Shown: one piece after another, positions 28,196 to 38,627 of the stretch
How positions within the stretch are numbered: position 1 is the first letter of the stretch
How the letters are laid out: each line of letters opens with the position of its first letter
Translations under genes and position numbers: made by a program
NCBI RefSeq assembly: GCF_023150235.1
Contig: NZ_JAKLLH010000024.1
Coordinates: 1-64,000, forward strand
Source: Azonexus sp.
GTDB taxonomy: Bacteria; Pseudomonadota; Gammaproteobacteria; Burkholderiales; Rhodocyclaceae
Length of the DNA stretch: 64,000 bases
Reading direction: 5' to 3'
Notes under the pieces: generated by a model
Database searches by the model: none
Told to the model about the DNA's origin: nothing
The model's input: the letters and a program-made list of their open reading frames with translations, nothing else

Positions 28196-28620
28196 TGCTG
28201 GACCTGGTGTGGGAGTGGCCGTTTATGGAGGTGGTGATGCTCTCAGATTATAATCGACAATGGAGGTTTGTTAGGTTTGAGATTTTTGTTGTTATTAACC
28301 CGGCAAATCGATGGTGCATTAAAGGTGCTGTCCAATCCATTGATTTTTTTCAACAAAATCATGTGCAATGTGGTCTGTAGAATTGCTGGGTTAATGGCCT
28401 GAGAGGTTAATTACTTATTCTGCGAATGATCCATTTAAGGATTCTCTGAACAAGTGGTGCTTTGAAAAACTGGACGCATGAAAATCAATGGCTTGCAGAG
28501 TGCGAGGCCAGATTTTTAGTACTTATGCAGACCATCCTTAATTTGTTTTTGGTGGTGTTTTGAATGTGATTTAATTTATGTGTTGAAAGTTATAATTGTT
28601 AGCGGTGAATTTTTGTATTT
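28196..28620. other. AT-rich non-coding stretch
   Basis: Clearly richer in A and T than the flanking genes and without a credible gene; the small plus-strand frame at 28195-28380 has no family features. It marks the left edge of the AT-rich insert that carries the hybrid kinase. Confidence 0.5.
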
Positions 28621-30333
28621 TTATTTTTTGCTAAGCCAGTGCAGTAATTTTGAATTAAATCGATCAGGGTTGATTGGTTTTTTTAAAAAATCATTCATTC
28701 CTGCTGCTAGGCAGCGCTCACGATCTTCATCGAATGCATTGGCAGTCATTGCTATTATAGGAATGTCTTGCGTACTACTCAGCTTGCGAATACAGCGCGT
28801 CGCCTCTATTCCATCTAATGTCGGCATTTGCAGGTCCATGAGAACTAAGTCATATTTTTTTGTTTTTATGAGCGTTACTGCTTGTACCCCATTTTCTGCT
28901 TCATCAACTTCTAGGCCACTCTCTTCGAGTAGGGAGCGAGTTACTTCCCGGATGATGGGTTCGTCTTCGACAAGAAGAATTCGATTTCCTGCGAAATTTT
29001 TTCTTAGTTTTTCTTGGGCGTCTGGTATCTGCTGGATTTCAGCCATGCTTCTTCTATCTGACTTTTCTGGTTTTGCTAGGCGGCAAGTAAACCAGAATAA
29101 GCTGCCGCCACTTGGTATCGATTCCGCACCGACAGTTCCGTTCATTAATTTTGCCAACCGGCGAGAAATTGACAAGCCCAATCCTGTGCCGCCATGGCGT
29201 CGGGTTATGCTGCTGTCTCCCTGGGAGAAGTCCTCAAACAGATTCTGAATTGCTCCTGGCGTGATCCCAACTCCGCTATCTTGGACTTCAAATTTTAGGG
29301 TGGTGCTATTTTCTGTTTCGTCTTGGAGATAGGCGCGGATTAGAATATTTCCTGAATGAGTAAATTTTATGGCGTTTGACAAATAGTTGATTAGTATTTG
29401 CGATAGGCGGGTCGGATCGCCGCATGCGAAATCAGGTAGATTTTCATTGTCTACGAATCGGATATCTATCCCTTTGTTGTATGCTGCATCAGAGAATATT
29501 AGTAAGGCACTGTTTATTGTATCCCTGATAGGGAATTCGATCATTTCCATCGATATTTTCCCTGCTTCTATTTTTGATAAATCCAGGATGTCATTGACGA
29601 TGCCTAGTAAATGGCGTCCGGCTGTTTCTATTTTATCAAGTTGAGATAATTGCCATGCTGTTGCATTGCGTCTCATGATGTGGGTCATGCCAAGTACCGC
29701 ACTTAGCGGGGTACGGATCTCATGACTCATGTTTGCTAAAAACGCAGATTTTGCTTCTGCTGCATGTTGCGCTGCATCTAGCGCATGAGCTAAAGCATGA
29801 TTGGTCTTATCAAGAGCAGCAGTGCGCTCTTTAACTAAATCTTCTAGGTGGCGACGATGGCGCTCTAATTCTTTTTTTGTTCGTTTTTTTTCTGTTATAT
29901 CTTCTTTGATGTCTACGTAGTAGACGATGCCCCCTTTATTATCGAAAACGGGAACAATAATTTCGTATTCGGTATAGCACTCTCCATCTTTTCGTCGATT
30001 AATTATCTCTCCCCGCCAGGTTTTCCCGCTCGAAATTGTTGACCACAATCGGGTGAATACGGCTGGTGGCGTTTTTCCTGACTTGAAGAGTCGAGGGCTC
30101 TGTCCAATGAGTTCCTCCAAGGAGTAGCCGCTGGTGAGACACAAAGCACGATTGGCATAGCAGATTTCCCCTCGTGCATTTGTGATCAAGGTAGAGAGTG
30201 GATTTTGCTCTATGGCAAGAAAGATCATGCTGAGCTTTTCGGATGCGTGCTCGCATTTGTCATGTATCTTTTCCTGCTTTTCTAGCGCTTCCAGCCCTGC
30301 ATGAATAGCTTCAATGAAGGAATCATTAGTCAT
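28621..30333 (-). CDS. Hybrid sensor histidine kinase (PAS-HisKA-HATPase-REC)
   Basis: The 570-residue protein has no clear transmembrane helix and so is probably cytoplasmic. A PAS domain spans about 35-150 (ARGEICYANRALCLTSGYS), a coiled coil 150-200, and a dimerisation domain with H204 in ANMSHEIRTPLS. The ATPase follows with the N box (NYLSNAIKF) and GGTGLGLSISRRLAKLM, then a receiver from about 451 with D500 in LVLMDLQMP. Codon use is markedly AT-rich compared with both neighbours, which points to horizontal transfer. The partner regulator is unknown. Confidence 0.9.
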   Translation of the reverse strand: MTNDSFIEAIHAGLEALEKQEKIHDKCEHASEKLSMIFLAIEQNPLSTLITNARGEICYANRALCLTSGYSLEELIGQSPRLFKSGKTPPAVFTRLWSTISSGKTWRGEIINRRKDGECYTEYEIIVPVFDNKGGIVYYVDIKEDITEKKRTKKELERHRRHLEDLVKERTAALDKTNHALAHALDAAQHAAEAKSAFLANMSHEIRTPLSAVLGMTHIMRRNATAWQLSQLDKIETAGRHLLGIVNDILDLSKIEAGKISMEMIEFPIRDTINSALLIFSDAAYNKGIDIRFVDNENLPDFACGDPTRLSQILINYLSNAIKFTHSGNILIRAYLQDETENSTTLKFEVQDSGVGITPGAIQNLFEDFSQGDSSITRRHGGTGLGLSISRRLAKLMNGTVGAESIPSGGSLFWFTCRLAKPEKSDRRSMAEIQQIPDAQEKLRKNFAGNRILLVEDEPIIREVTRSLLEESGLEVDEAENGVQAVTLIKTKKYDLVLMDLQMPTLDGIEATRCIRKLSSTQDIPIIAMTANAFDEDRERCLAAGMNDFLKKPINPDRFNSKLLHWLSKK

Positions 30334-30432
30334 TATTTTTCCTAATTCTATTCTGCTGAGTCAACTAAAAATGTCTTGTTTTGACTCGCTGATTTCGATT
30401 CTGTCACGCTTGTAGAGGCTGGGCAACCATAA

Positions 30433-30816
30433 GTGTTGATTATGAGGTCGACTTTTATGGTTGAAATGAGAGCAATTGAGGATGCTGCTATCCTGCAAGT
30501 GGCAAAAAATATTGGAAGGCGGCGCCGTGAATTAGGGCTGACACAAGCTCAATTGGCTGAGCGCTTGGGGGTCGAAACTGAAACCCTTTCCAGGTTTGAG
30601 CGTGGCAAGCATGCTCCAACGCTTAGAAATTTGATCCGTCTGGCCGAGTTGCTGCAAACAACGGTGACTGATTTGTTGGCAGAGCATAAACGGGCACCTT
30701 GTGATGATGTGCTCGTAATATCTGCATGGCTGCAGCCGTTATCTTCGGAGGATCGATTGTTTGCCTTGGGGGTGCTGAAGCAGTGTTGCGACTATCTCGG
30801 AACATCCCGGTCATAG
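30433..30816 (+). CDS. XRE-family helix-turn-helix regulator
   Basis: A protein of up to 127 residues with a classic Cro/CI-type HTH: IGRRRRELGLTQAQLAERLGVETETLSRFERGKHAPTLRNL, followed by LIRLAELLQTTVTDLLAE, cited as a landmark. Possible starts are GTG 30433 and ATG 30442, 30457 and 30466; the domain begins after all of them. It is divergent from the hybrid kinase and shares its lower GC content, so both look like one acquired segment. The target is unknown; it may control its own region. Confidence 0.85.
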   Translation: MLIMRSTFMVEMRAIEDAAILQVAKNIGRRRRELGLTQAQLAERLGVETETLSRFERGKHAPTLRNLIRLAELLQTTVTDLLAEHKRAPCDDVLVISAWLQPLSSEDRLFALGVLKQCCDYLGTSRS

Positions 30817-30960
30817 ACGCTGCGATTGTGTGCTCACTGCTATGGCTTCATTAGTCCGATATAAGTGCATTCGTCGCACTAATGATCGCGAGGTGAAAAT
30901 GTAGGTCCTCGATAGCTGCACCTTGGGCTTTTCGCTGGTCGACCGTGGAAATGCACGAAA

Positions 30961-33900
30961 TCAGCTCGGTAGCGGCTCGAACAGTGCTGCCAGGTCGTCG
31001 TTGCCGAATTTGACTTCGACGCGATGATCTTCCGAGAGGATGCCGGCGGCCAGTTCGGCCTTGCGCTCCTGCAGGGCGAGGATTTTTTCCTCGATGCTGC
31101 CCTGAACGATCAGCTTGTAGACGAAGACCGGCTTGTCCTGGCCGAGGCGGTGGGCGCGGTCGGTGGCCTGGTTCTCGACCGCCGGGTTCCACCACGGGTC
31201 GTAGTGGATCACGGTATCGGCGGCGGTCAGGTTGAGGCCGACGCCGCCGGCTTTCAGGCTGATCAGGAAGATCGGCACTTCGTTGTTCTGGAAGCGGCGG
31301 ATCGGGGTTTCGCGGTCGTTGGTGTCGCCGGTCAGGGTGACGTAGTCGAGACCGGCGCTGGCGAGTTCGTCCTCGATCAATGCCAGCATGCTGGTGAATT
31401 GCGAGAAGAGCAGGATGCGCCGCCCTTCCTCGACCAGTTCCGGCAGCATTGCCATCAGCAGGTCGAGCTTGGCGCGCTCCTTGACCTTGCGGGCGGTGGT
31501 GCCCTTGACCAGGCGCGGGTCGCAGCAGACCTGGCGCAGCTTGAGCAGGGCGTCGAGGATGACGATCTGGCTGCGGGCGAAGCCCTTGCTGGCGATTTCC
31601 TCGCGAACCCGGGCGTCCATCGCGGCGCGCACGGTTTCGTAGAGGTCGCGCTGGCTGCCTTCGAGCTCGACGCTGCGCACGATGATGGTTTTCGGCGGTA
31701 GTTCGGTGGCCACGTCTTCCTTCTTGCGGCGCAGGATGAAGGGCCGGATGCGGCGGGCGAGCAGGTCACGGCGGGCGGTGTCGCCCTGTTTTTCGACCGG
31801 GGTGCGCCAGAATTTGGTGAATTGGCGGCTGCTGCCGAGAAAGCCGGGGAGCAGGAAGTCGAACTGGCTCCACAGTTCGCCGAGGTGGTTTTCCAGCGGT
31901 GTGCCGGTCAGGCACAGGCGGTGGCGCGCATCCATCTTGCGCACGGTTTCGGCGCTCTGGCTCTGGGCGTTCTTGACGGTTTGCGCCTCGTCGAGAATCA
32001 GCAGGTGGTAGCTGTACTTCATCAACTCGTCGGCGTCGCGCCAGAGTAGCGGATAGGTGGTCAGTACCACGTCGTGCTCGGCAATCTCGGCAAAGCGCGT
32101 CTTGCGTTCCGGGCCGTGCAGCGAGAGGACGCGCAGGGCGGGGGCGAAGCGTGCGGCTTCGTTTTTCCAATTGAAGATCAGCGAAGTGGGCAGGATGATC
32201 AGTGCCGGCTTGTCGAGGCGGCCGCTTTCCTTTTCGAGCAGCAGGTGGGCCAGGGTTTGTGCCGTTTTACCAAGTCCCATGTCGTCGGCGAGGATGCCGG
32301 AGAGATTTTGTTCGCGCAGGAACTGCAGCCAGGCCAGGCCTTCCCGCTGATAGGGGCGCAGTTCGAGGCCGAGGCCGGCGGGGGGCTCGATATCGCGGAC
32401 GCCCTGGGCCGCCATCAGGCGTTCGGCCAGTGCCAGCACGTCGCGTTCGCCGCGGAACAGCCAGCGCCCGGTATCGGTCAGCTCGGCCAGGCGCGGTGCG
32501 TCGAAACGCGAAACGCGCAGGGTGTCGCCGCCACTGAAGCCGTCGAACAGATCGATCAGTGTTGCCGCCAGCGGCTTGATGCGGCCGGCCGGGGCGCGCA
32601 GGCGCTGACCGTGCGGCGAGAGCAGTTCGATCGATTCGTCGTCGGGTATGGCCGCCAGCTCGACGGCGTCGAGCCAGCGCGCGTCCTGGCGGAAGAGATT
32701 GGCGAGCAAGGGCGCCAGCGGCAGGCGTTCGCCCTCGACGACGATGCCCATGTCGAGGTTGAACCAACCGTTTTCACCTTCGTAGAGATCGGCTTCCCAG
32801 GCTTCGACTTCGATGACGTAGTGGCGGAAATCGGTCGGGAAATCGACCTCCCAGCCGGCGGCGCACAGTTTTTCCTGGCCGTGCTGCATGAAGTCGGGCC
32901 AGCTGTCTTCGCCGGCGAGGCCGTATACATCGGCCGGCGGCGTGCCGAAGGTGTAGAGGGTGTGGGGCGGGACGGCGGCGAAGCCGCAATCGACCAGCTG
33001 GCGCAGGGCATCTTTTTCTGCCTCGAACCGGCGCTTGATACGTACCGTTTCGCCTTCCGGCAGGGTGAGGTATTCGCTCCGGTCGCCGGCCGGAACTTCG
33101 GCGTCGGCGTAGCGGAAATAGACGCGGCCGACATCGAAAAGGCCACCAGTGAAGTTGACGGAATAGCCGCGCCAGGCGCGTTGACCGTGGGTGTTCAGGG
33201 TTTGCAGGCGCAGAATGGGGCGTGGCTCGTTGTCGATCAGGCGCAGACGTTCGCGGGCGTCTTCTTCCGGGGTCGGCAGCTCCGGGGCCAGTTCCGAGAG
33301 CGCTTCGGCGACCAGTGCCGCCTCTTTGGCCGAGAGCGGCGGCAGTTTGAACAGCCGGCGCAGGACGGTCGGATTGCCGCTGACTTCCAGCGGCCCGATT
33401 TCGCCGGCTTCGATATCGATATACCAGGGCGGGTCGCAGGCAACGATCAGGGCGGCTGCCGGCTCCGGGCGCAGGCAGGGGCGCTGCTGGCCGCGATTGT
33501 CGATCTGCCAGCCGACGCTGGCCGGACGCGAGGCTGAAAGATTGAGCGGCAGGCTCAGGTCGTCGTGCAAGTAGAGGCGGTGGCTGCCGGCCATCCGGCG
33601 CAGGAGGTCGGCGCCATGTTTTTCACCCAGGGCAAAGGCGCGCAGGCCGTGCTCGTTGCCGCGTTCGGCCCAGAGCAGGCGGAGGGCGCCGAGATCGTCC
33701 TCGGTGACGAACTGCGGTGGCGTTACCAGCGCGCGGTCGATCTTCCACCATTCCTCGGCGGTTTCCGGGTGCTTGCCCTTGCGCAGTTCGACCCCGAAAT
33801 GGCTTTTGTCCGCCGTCCATTTGAGGACGTAGTAAAGCTGCTGGCGGGCGCTGGCCGGGCGAGCTTTTTTCTTGGCGACGGCAATCGAGGTCCGGCGCAG

Positions 33901-34224
33901 GTCCTCGACCCAGGAAAGCACGCCGGGGCGAACGCTCTGGCCGGTGCTGCGCTCGGCGATGACGCGCAGCAGGAGTGCGGCAACGTGCTTGCAGTGACTG
34001 CCGACCGGGCAGCTGCAGGCGCTGTAGAGCTCGCCGTCGGCGACGCTGGCCACAGTGAGATAGGGGCTGCGGGCGGTTCCGGGCACGCTGGCGCGCAGGC
34101 GATGACTTTCGATTTCCAGGTCGCGAACCAAGTCGACATAGGGGCGAGCCTTGGCCATTTCGCCCCGGCCCAGCCAGGTGGCGATATCGTCCTCGTTGAA
34201 GGAGTGGAAATCGAGGGTCTTCAT
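30961..34224 (-). CDS. SWIM zinc-finger SNF2-family helicase
   Basis: The 1087-residue product begins with a SWIM-type zinc finger (CSCPVGSHCKH, about residues 74-84), followed by a long region of unknown fold and then a C-terminal Snf2 ATPase. Motifs: ADDMGLGKTAQTLAHLLL (I), LILDEAQTVKN (II), LTGTPLENHLGELWS (III), then SQFTSMLALIE, DRETPIRRFQ, LKAGGVGLNLTAADTVIHYD and HRLGQ (VI). Such bacterial proteins are thought to remodel protein-DNA complexes. The start at 34224 (MKTLDFHSFNEDD) comes from the family N-terminus; ubiB ends five bases upstream. Confidence 0.92.
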   Translation of the reverse strand: MKTLDFHSFNEDDIATWLGRGEMAKARPYVDLVRDLEIESHRLRASVPGTARSPYLTVASVADGELYSACSCPVGSHCKHVAALLLRVIAERSTGQSVRPGVLSWVEDLRRTSIAVAKKKARPASARQQLYYVLKWTADKSHFGVELRKGKHPETAEEWWKIDRALVTPPQFVTEDDLGALRLLWAERGNEHGLRAFALGEKHGADLLRRMAGSHRLYLHDDLSLPLNLSASRPASVGWQIDNRGQQRPCLRPEPAAALIVACDPPWYIDIEAGEIGPLEVSGNPTVLRRLFKLPPLSAKEAALVAEALSELAPELPTPEEDARERLRLIDNEPRPILRLQTLNTHGQRAWRGYSVNFTGGLFDVGRVYFRYADAEVPAGDRSEYLTLPEGETVRIKRRFEAEKDALRQLVDCGFAAVPPHTLYTFGTPPADVYGLAGEDSWPDFMQHGQEKLCAAGWEVDFPTDFRHYVIEVEAWEADLYEGENGWFNLDMGIVVEGERLPLAPLLANLFRQDARWLDAVELAAIPDDESIELLSPHGQRLRAPAGRIKPLAATLIDLFDGFSGGDTLRVSRFDAPRLAELTDTGRWLFRGERDVLALAERLMAAQGVRDIEPPAGLGLELRPYQREGLAWLQFLREQNLSGILADDMGLGKTAQTLAHLLLEKESGRLDKPALIILPTSLIFNWKNEAARFAPALRVLSLHGPERKTRFAEIAEHDVVLTTYPLLWRDADELMKYSYHLLILDEAQTVKNAQSQSAETVRKMDARHRLCLTGTPLENHLGELWSQFDFLLPGFLGSSRQFTKFWRTPVEKQGDTARRDLLARRIRPFILRRKKEDVATELPPKTIIVRSVELEGSQRDLYETVRAAMDARVREEIASKGFARSQIVILDALLKLRQVCCDPRLVKGTTARKVKERAKLDLLMAMLPELVEEGRRILLFSQFTSMLALIEDELASAGLDYVTLTGDTNDRETPIRRFQNNEVPIFLISLKAGGVGLNLTAADTVIHYDPWWNPAVENQATDRAHRLGQDKPVFVYKLIVQGSIEEKILALQERKAELAAGILSEDHRVEVKFGNDDLAALFEPLPS

Positions 34225-34229
34225 CGGTT

Positions 34230-35762
34230 TTAGCAGGTAGGGAAAAGTAGGGGTTCGATCAGGAGCAGGGCAAGCAGCAGGGCGATCAGCGCCAGCCAGC
34301 GGTTGCGGCGCCGCTCGCTTTGTACGAGTTGGCGCAGTAGCGGGGTCGGGTCGGTGCTGGGCGGCTGGGCCAGGACCTGGTGGATCAGACGCGGCAATTG
34401 CGGCAGGTTGCGGGCGAAATACGGGGCTTCGTGCTTGAGCCCGCGCCACAGCCCGCGCCAACCGACCTGCTCGCTCATCCAGCGTTCAAGGAAGGGCTTG
34501 GCGGTTTGCCACAGGTCGAGCTCGGGGTCGAGCTGGCGGCCGAGGCCTTCGATATTGAGCAGGGTTTTCTGCAGCATCACCAGTTGCGGCTGGATCTCGA
34601 CATTGAAGCGGCGCGAGGTCTGGAACAGGCGCAGCAGCACCTTGCCGAAGGAAATGTCCTTCAGCGGCCGGTCGAAGATCGGCTCGCAGACGGCGCGGAT
34701 CGCCGCTTCGAACTCGTCCACGCGGGTGTCCTTGGGGGCCCAGCCGGATTCGATGTGGGCCTCGGCGACACGTTTGTAGTCGCGGCGGAAGAAGGCGAGG
34801 AAATTCTGCGCCAGGTAGTTCTTGTCGGAGTCGGTCAGGGTGCCGACGATGCCGAAATCGAGCGCGATGTAGCGGCCTTCCGGGGCGACGAAGATGTTGC
34901 CGGGGTGCATGTCGGCGTGGAAGAAGCCGTCGCGGAAAACCTGGGTGAAGAAGATTTCGACCCCGGCCGCCGAGAGTTTCTTGAGATCGATGCCTTCGGT
35001 GAGCAGGCGCTCGGTCTGCGAAATCGGCACGCCTTTCATCCGCTCCATGACCATCACGGTCGACGTGCAGAAATCCCAATAAACCTCGGGCACGATCAGC
35101 AGTTCGGAGCCGGTGAAATTGCGCCGCAGTTGCGAGGCATTGGCGGCCTCGCGCATCAGGTCGAGTTCGTCGCGCAGGTATTTGCCGAATTCGGCGACCA
35201 CCTCGCGCGGCTTGAGTCGCTTGCCGTCGGCCCACAGCTTTTCGAGCAGCAGCGCGAAGCTGTCCATCAGCGCCAGGTCGTGTTCGATCACTCCGAGCAT
35301 GTCCGGGCGCAGGATCTTGACCGCGACCTCAAGACCGCCGTCTTCCTCGCGCAGCCGGGCGAAATGCACCTGGGCAATCGACGCCGAAGCCACCGGGACC
35401 GGGTCGAATTCGGCGAAGACCTGGTCAGCCGGGCGGCCGTAGGCTTTTTCGATTTCCTTGAGCGCCAGCTCCGAGCCGAAGGGTGGCACCCGGTCCTGCA
35501 ACTTGGCCAGCTCGTCGGCGATGTCGGTCGGCATCAGGTCGCGGCGGGTCGACAGCACCTGGCCGAACTTGACGAAGATCGGTCCGAGCGCTTCCAGCGC
35601 CAGGCGCAGGCGGACGGCGCGCGGCGCCGACAGGTCGCGCCAGAACTGCAGGGCATTGGCCAGGCGCGCCAGGCGACCGCTGGGCTCGTGCTCGAGCACC
35701 ATTTCATCGAGGCCGAAACGGCTGGCGACGGCGGCGATCTTGAGCAGGCGGAAAAGGCGCAT
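34230..35762 (-). CDS. ubiB: Ubiquinone biosynthesis protein UbiB (ABC1 atypical kinase)
   Basis: The ~510-residue protein kinase-like ATPase supports ubiquinone synthesis at the inner membrane. It has the family motif [20 protein letters not shown] (KxGQ), the Ala-rich loop [11 protein letters not shown], and DMHPGNIFV and ALDFGIVG in the kinase core; two hydrophobic helices close the C-terminus. The ATG at 35762 ([12 protein letters not shown]) is preferred over a TTG four codons earlier. A palindrome half-site (35054-35064) lies in frame. The SNF2 gene follows closely. Confidence 0.94.
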   Translation of the reverse strand: MRLFRLLKIAAVASRFGLDEMVLEHEPSGRLARLANALQFWRDLSAPRAVRLRLALEALGPIFVKFGQVLSTRRDLMPTDIADELAKLQDRVPPFGSELALKEIEKAYGRPADQVFAEFDPVPVASASIAQVHFARLREEDGGLEVAVKILRPDMLGVIEHDLALMDSFALLLEKLWADGKRLKPREVVAEFGKYLRDELDLMREAANASQLRRNFTGSELLIVPEVYWDFCTSTVMVMERMKGVPISQTERLLTEGIDLKKLSAAGVEIFFTQVFRDGFFHADMHPGNIFVAPEGRYIALDFGIVGTLTDSDKNYLAQNFLAFFRRDYKRVAEAHIESGWAPKDTRVDEFEAAIRAVCEPIFDRPLKDISFGKVLLRLFQTSRRFNVEIQPQLVMLQKTLLNIEGLGRQLDPELDLWQTAKPFLERWMSEQVGWRGLWRGLKHEAPYFARNLPQLPRLIHQVLAQPPSTDPTPLLRQLVQSERRRNRWLALIALLLALLLIEPLLFPTC

Positions 35763-35954
35763 GGACGGCGGCAAGTCGGAAAAAACGGGATGTTAACACG
35801 CATGTCCGGCGCTAATCGGGCGTTTTCGTTCTTTTTGCCGTCTTCCGGGTGACGCTGGCGAGGGATTAAGCCGATTGGCGCATCACGGCCCGCTTGTGAA
35901 TGCGTTACGATAAGCAGTCAGGTTTCTTACCGACTGCTCACCGACCGTCCTCCC

Positions 35955-37289
35955 ATGTCCGCTACGGAAAATCCGCTGGAAATCGCGCGCAAGGCGCTCA
36001 AGCTGCTGGCTGAACAGCATCGTGCTCCGACCCCGGAACACTTTCAGCTTGCCTATTGTCAGGTTACCGGCAGGCCCGCGCCCGTCGATACCGGCCTGCC
36101 GGACGGCCTGGGCGAGGCGCTGGTGGCTTTCTGCGAGCAATTGCAGCCACTTTTCGAGGATATTTCCGGTGTTCCGGAAGGTGGCGAATTCCTGCCCTTG
36201 CTGATGCTGTTGCGCCAGCCACCGGTCCAGCTCGAACAGGCCTTGGGCGGACTGCAGCGGCTGACCCAGCATTTGCCGAGGATAGTCACTGAAAAGATGG
36301 AAGTACGGCGGGCGCTGTTCGACCTCCTGCATCTCCTGGTCGAGAATATCGCCGATCTCTCCAGCGAAGATCAATGGCTGCGCGGCCAGCTCGACTGTGT
36401 GCGCGCGGCCATGCAGCCGCCCTTCGTCTTGCGGACCATCGACGAGGCCCGCGAGCGTCTGCAGGATGTCGTCCTCAAGCAGCGCGAGGCCCGGCTCGGG
36501 GCCGATGCGGTGCATGCCGAGATGCAGCAGATGCTCGATTCCTTCATCCAGCGCCTGACGACGATGAGCGAATCGAGCAGCGGTTTCCAGGATTCGCTGG
36601 AAGGCGCGGCACGGCGGGTCGAATGCGCAAGCTCGCTCGACGAACTGCGTCCCCTGCTCGGCGAGGTAGTGGGCACGGCACGGCAGATGGCGGTGCAGTC
36701 GGCCGAAACCGGCAAGGAGTTGCAGGGCTTGCAGCAGCGGGTCCAGGAGGCCGAGGCGCGCTTGCAGCAACTGCGTTACGAACTCGATCAGGCCAGCGCC
36801 CAGGCGCGCCACGATCCACTGACCGATGCCCTCAATCGGCGCGGGCTGGACGAGGCGCTGGGGCGCGAAATATCGCGCATGCGGCGGCAGGCGGGGCAGT
36901 TGTCGCTCTGCCTGCTCGATATCGATAATTTCAAGAAACTCAACGACCGCCTCGGCCACCATGCCGGCGATGCCGCCTTGCAGCACCTGGCCGAGGTAAC
37001 CCGCGCCTGCATGCGCCCAACCGACTCGCTGGCTCGCTACGGCGGCGAGGAATTCATCATTCTCATGCCGGGCACGGCGCAGACCGAGGCCATTGACGTC
37101 ATCGTTCGCCTGCAGCGCGAACTGACGCGGCGCATCTATCTTTCCGGTCGCGAACGGGTGTTGATCACTTTCAGTGCCGGCCTCGTGCAGATCCTGCCGG
37201 ACGAAAGCGGCGACGAAGCGATACAGCGCGCCGACGCCGCCATGTACCTGGCCAAGCGTTCGGGCAAGAACCGGGTCATCGCCGCCTGA
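35955..37289 (+). CDS. Diguanylate cyclase with long helical N-terminal region
   Basis: A 444-residue soluble protein. The first 270 residues are helical with no recognised sensor, ending in a coiled coil (QGLQQRVQEAEARLQQLRYELDQA region); the C-terminal domain is a GGDEF cyclase with DPLTDALNRRGLDEAL, LLDIDNFKKLND and the active-site form GGEEF at 363-367. It should synthesise c-di-GMP. It is convergent with a response regulator gene, from which it is separated by a hairpin. Confidence 0.9.
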   Translation: MSATENPLEIARKALKLLAEQHRAPTPEHFQLAYCQVTGRPAPVDTGLPDGLGEALVAFCEQLQPLFEDISGVPEGGEFLPLLMLLRQPPVQLEQALGGLQRLTQHLPRIVTEKMEVRRALFDLLHLLVENIADLSSEDQWLRGQLDCVRAAMQPPFVLRTIDEARERLQDVVLKQREARLGADAVHAEMQQMLDSFIQRLTTMSESSSGFQDSLEGAARRVECASSLDELRPLLGEVVGTARQMAVQSAETGKELQGLQQRVQEAEARLQQLRYELDQASAQARHDPLTDALNRRGLDEALGREISRMRRQAGQLSLCLLDIDNFKKLNDRLGHHAGDAALQHLAEVTRACMRPTDSLARYGGEEFIILMPGTAQTEAIDVIVRLQRELTRRIYLSGRERVLITFSAGLVQILPDESGDEAIQRADAAMYLAKRSGKNRVIAA

Positions 37290-37294
37290 AACGA

Positions 37295-37321
37295 GACCCC
37301 GCCGACAGGAGGGGCGGGGTC
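37295..37321. terminator. Bidirectional hairpin between convergent signalling genes
   Basis: GACCCCGCC and GGCGGGGTC form a 9-bp GC-rich stem around a 9-base loop; no T-run follows. Confidence 0.55.
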
Positions 37322-37326
37322 CGGCT

Positions 37327-38457
37327 TCAGCTCTTGAGCGCCTGGCGCAGCCCGTTCATGCGGGCCTGCAGCTTTTGCAGCGTGGCCTGCGTTGCCGCCG
37401 TGGCGTCGTAAATGAGTACCAGCTTCTGGGTTTTCTGCTCGATCAGCTCGATGATGCTGTCTTCCTGCAGCTGGTTCATGCCCAGGTGGGCAAAGGTGGC
37501 GTGCATTTCCTCGATCAGTTCGCGCATGACCTGATGCCCGGCTTCCTGCGCGGTCCGCTGGCGCAGGGTGAATTCTTCGGTTGCCGTGCTCAATACCTGC
37601 AGCGTCTCACCGATGCCGAGGTCGGCCCGGTTGTTGGCGGAGGCGGTGATCAGGCCGGCCAGGCGCGCATCCGCCGTCTCGACGGCAATCGCCAGGTGGT
37701 CGCGCAGGCGACCGCAACGCTCGGGGTCGTCGATGGGAATGTTCTCGACGATGACCGTGATCCGCTCGAAGTTATAAACGCCGCGTTTCTTGAACTCGAA
37801 AATCCGGTTCATCAGGCGCACGTGATTGAGAATGGAGGCGACGATGGGGGTGGCCTCGCCGTCGGCCGAGGTGTTCAGCGTCGCATCCGGCAGGCGGAGC
37901 TGGACCGCGCCGGTGAGGCCGAAACCGCGCAGCATGCCGTGCGTCATCTGCGCCATTTCCTGCGGCGAAGCGCAGGAGTTGAGGTCGCGCAGGTATTTGA
38001 GCAGCACCGCGTATTCGTCGAGGTTGGAGAGAATCAGCGTCGTCAGCATGTCCGATTCTTCCAGCCGGGTGTTCAGCCCGGCGCGTTCGCGCTGGTTTTG
38101 CAAGAGGTGGCCGATCTTGCTGCGTACCTCGGTAACGTCGAAGGGCTTGACGATGAAGTCGTGGGCGCCGATGTCGTAGGCCCGGATACGGGCTTCCATC
38201 TCGACATGGCCGGAGGTGAAGATCACCGGGATGTCGGCGGTATCGGGCCGCTGTTTGAGTTGCTCGCAGAGGGTGTAGCCATCAATGCCGGGCAATCCCA
38301 CATCGAGCAGGAAGACGGCCGGCTTGCATTCCTCAAGCCGCATGAGGCAATCCTCGGCCTGTCCGAATACTTCGATTTCCGCCTCGTTCTTGAGCATCAT
38401 CTGCAACAGGCGGGCAGAGGCTGGATCGTCTTCAACGAGAAAAATGGTCGAGTTCAT
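37327..38457 (-). CDS. Response regulator with uncharacterised C-terminal output domain
   Basis: The 376-residue protein has an N-terminal receiver (E9-D10-D11, D52 in FLLDVGLPGIDGY, K104 in FIVKPF). The remaining ~240 residues match no output domain I know, but resemble the C-terminal part of the regulator at 43667-44800: both share a GFGL/AYGL-V-QLRLPD/QIRHPD strand, NRIFEF/GRIFRF, a VENIPIDD/LLNTPDD turn and a helical tail with HATFAHLGM/EATYVFLGL. The start at 38457 is the ATG at the receiver N-terminus. It is monocistronic. Confidence 0.85.
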   Translation of the reverse strand: MNSTIFLVEDDPASARLLQMMLKNEAEIEVFGQAEDCLMRLEECKPAVFLLDVGLPGIDGYTLCEQLKQRPDTADIPVIFTSGHVEMEARIRAYDIGAHDFIVKPFDVTEVRSKIGHLLQNQRERAGLNTRLEESDMLTTLILSNLDEYAVLLKYLRDLNSCASPQEMAQMTHGMLRGFGLTGAVQLRLPDATLNTSADGEATPIVASILNHVRLMNRIFEFKKRGVYNFERITVIVENIPIDDPERCGRLRDHLAIAVETADARLAGLITASANNRADLGIGETLQVLSTATEEFTLRQRTAQEAGHQVMRELIEEMHATFAHLGMNQLQEDSIIELIEQKTQKLVLIYDATAATQATLQKLQARMNGLRQALKS

Positions 38458-38627
38458 GGCGTCGATGGTCGCTAGGTTTGAGAGGAGCAGTTTGCCGATA
38501 TTAGCGTTTTTGGCGTCTGCTGTCCGCCCGAATTCTACCTGCAATTGTCATGCGGCAAGCAGGCCGCGGTGCCGTGGGGGCTGCCGGTGCCTGTGGTAGA
38601 CTCCTGCCCCTTTACAAGGAGAGCAAC

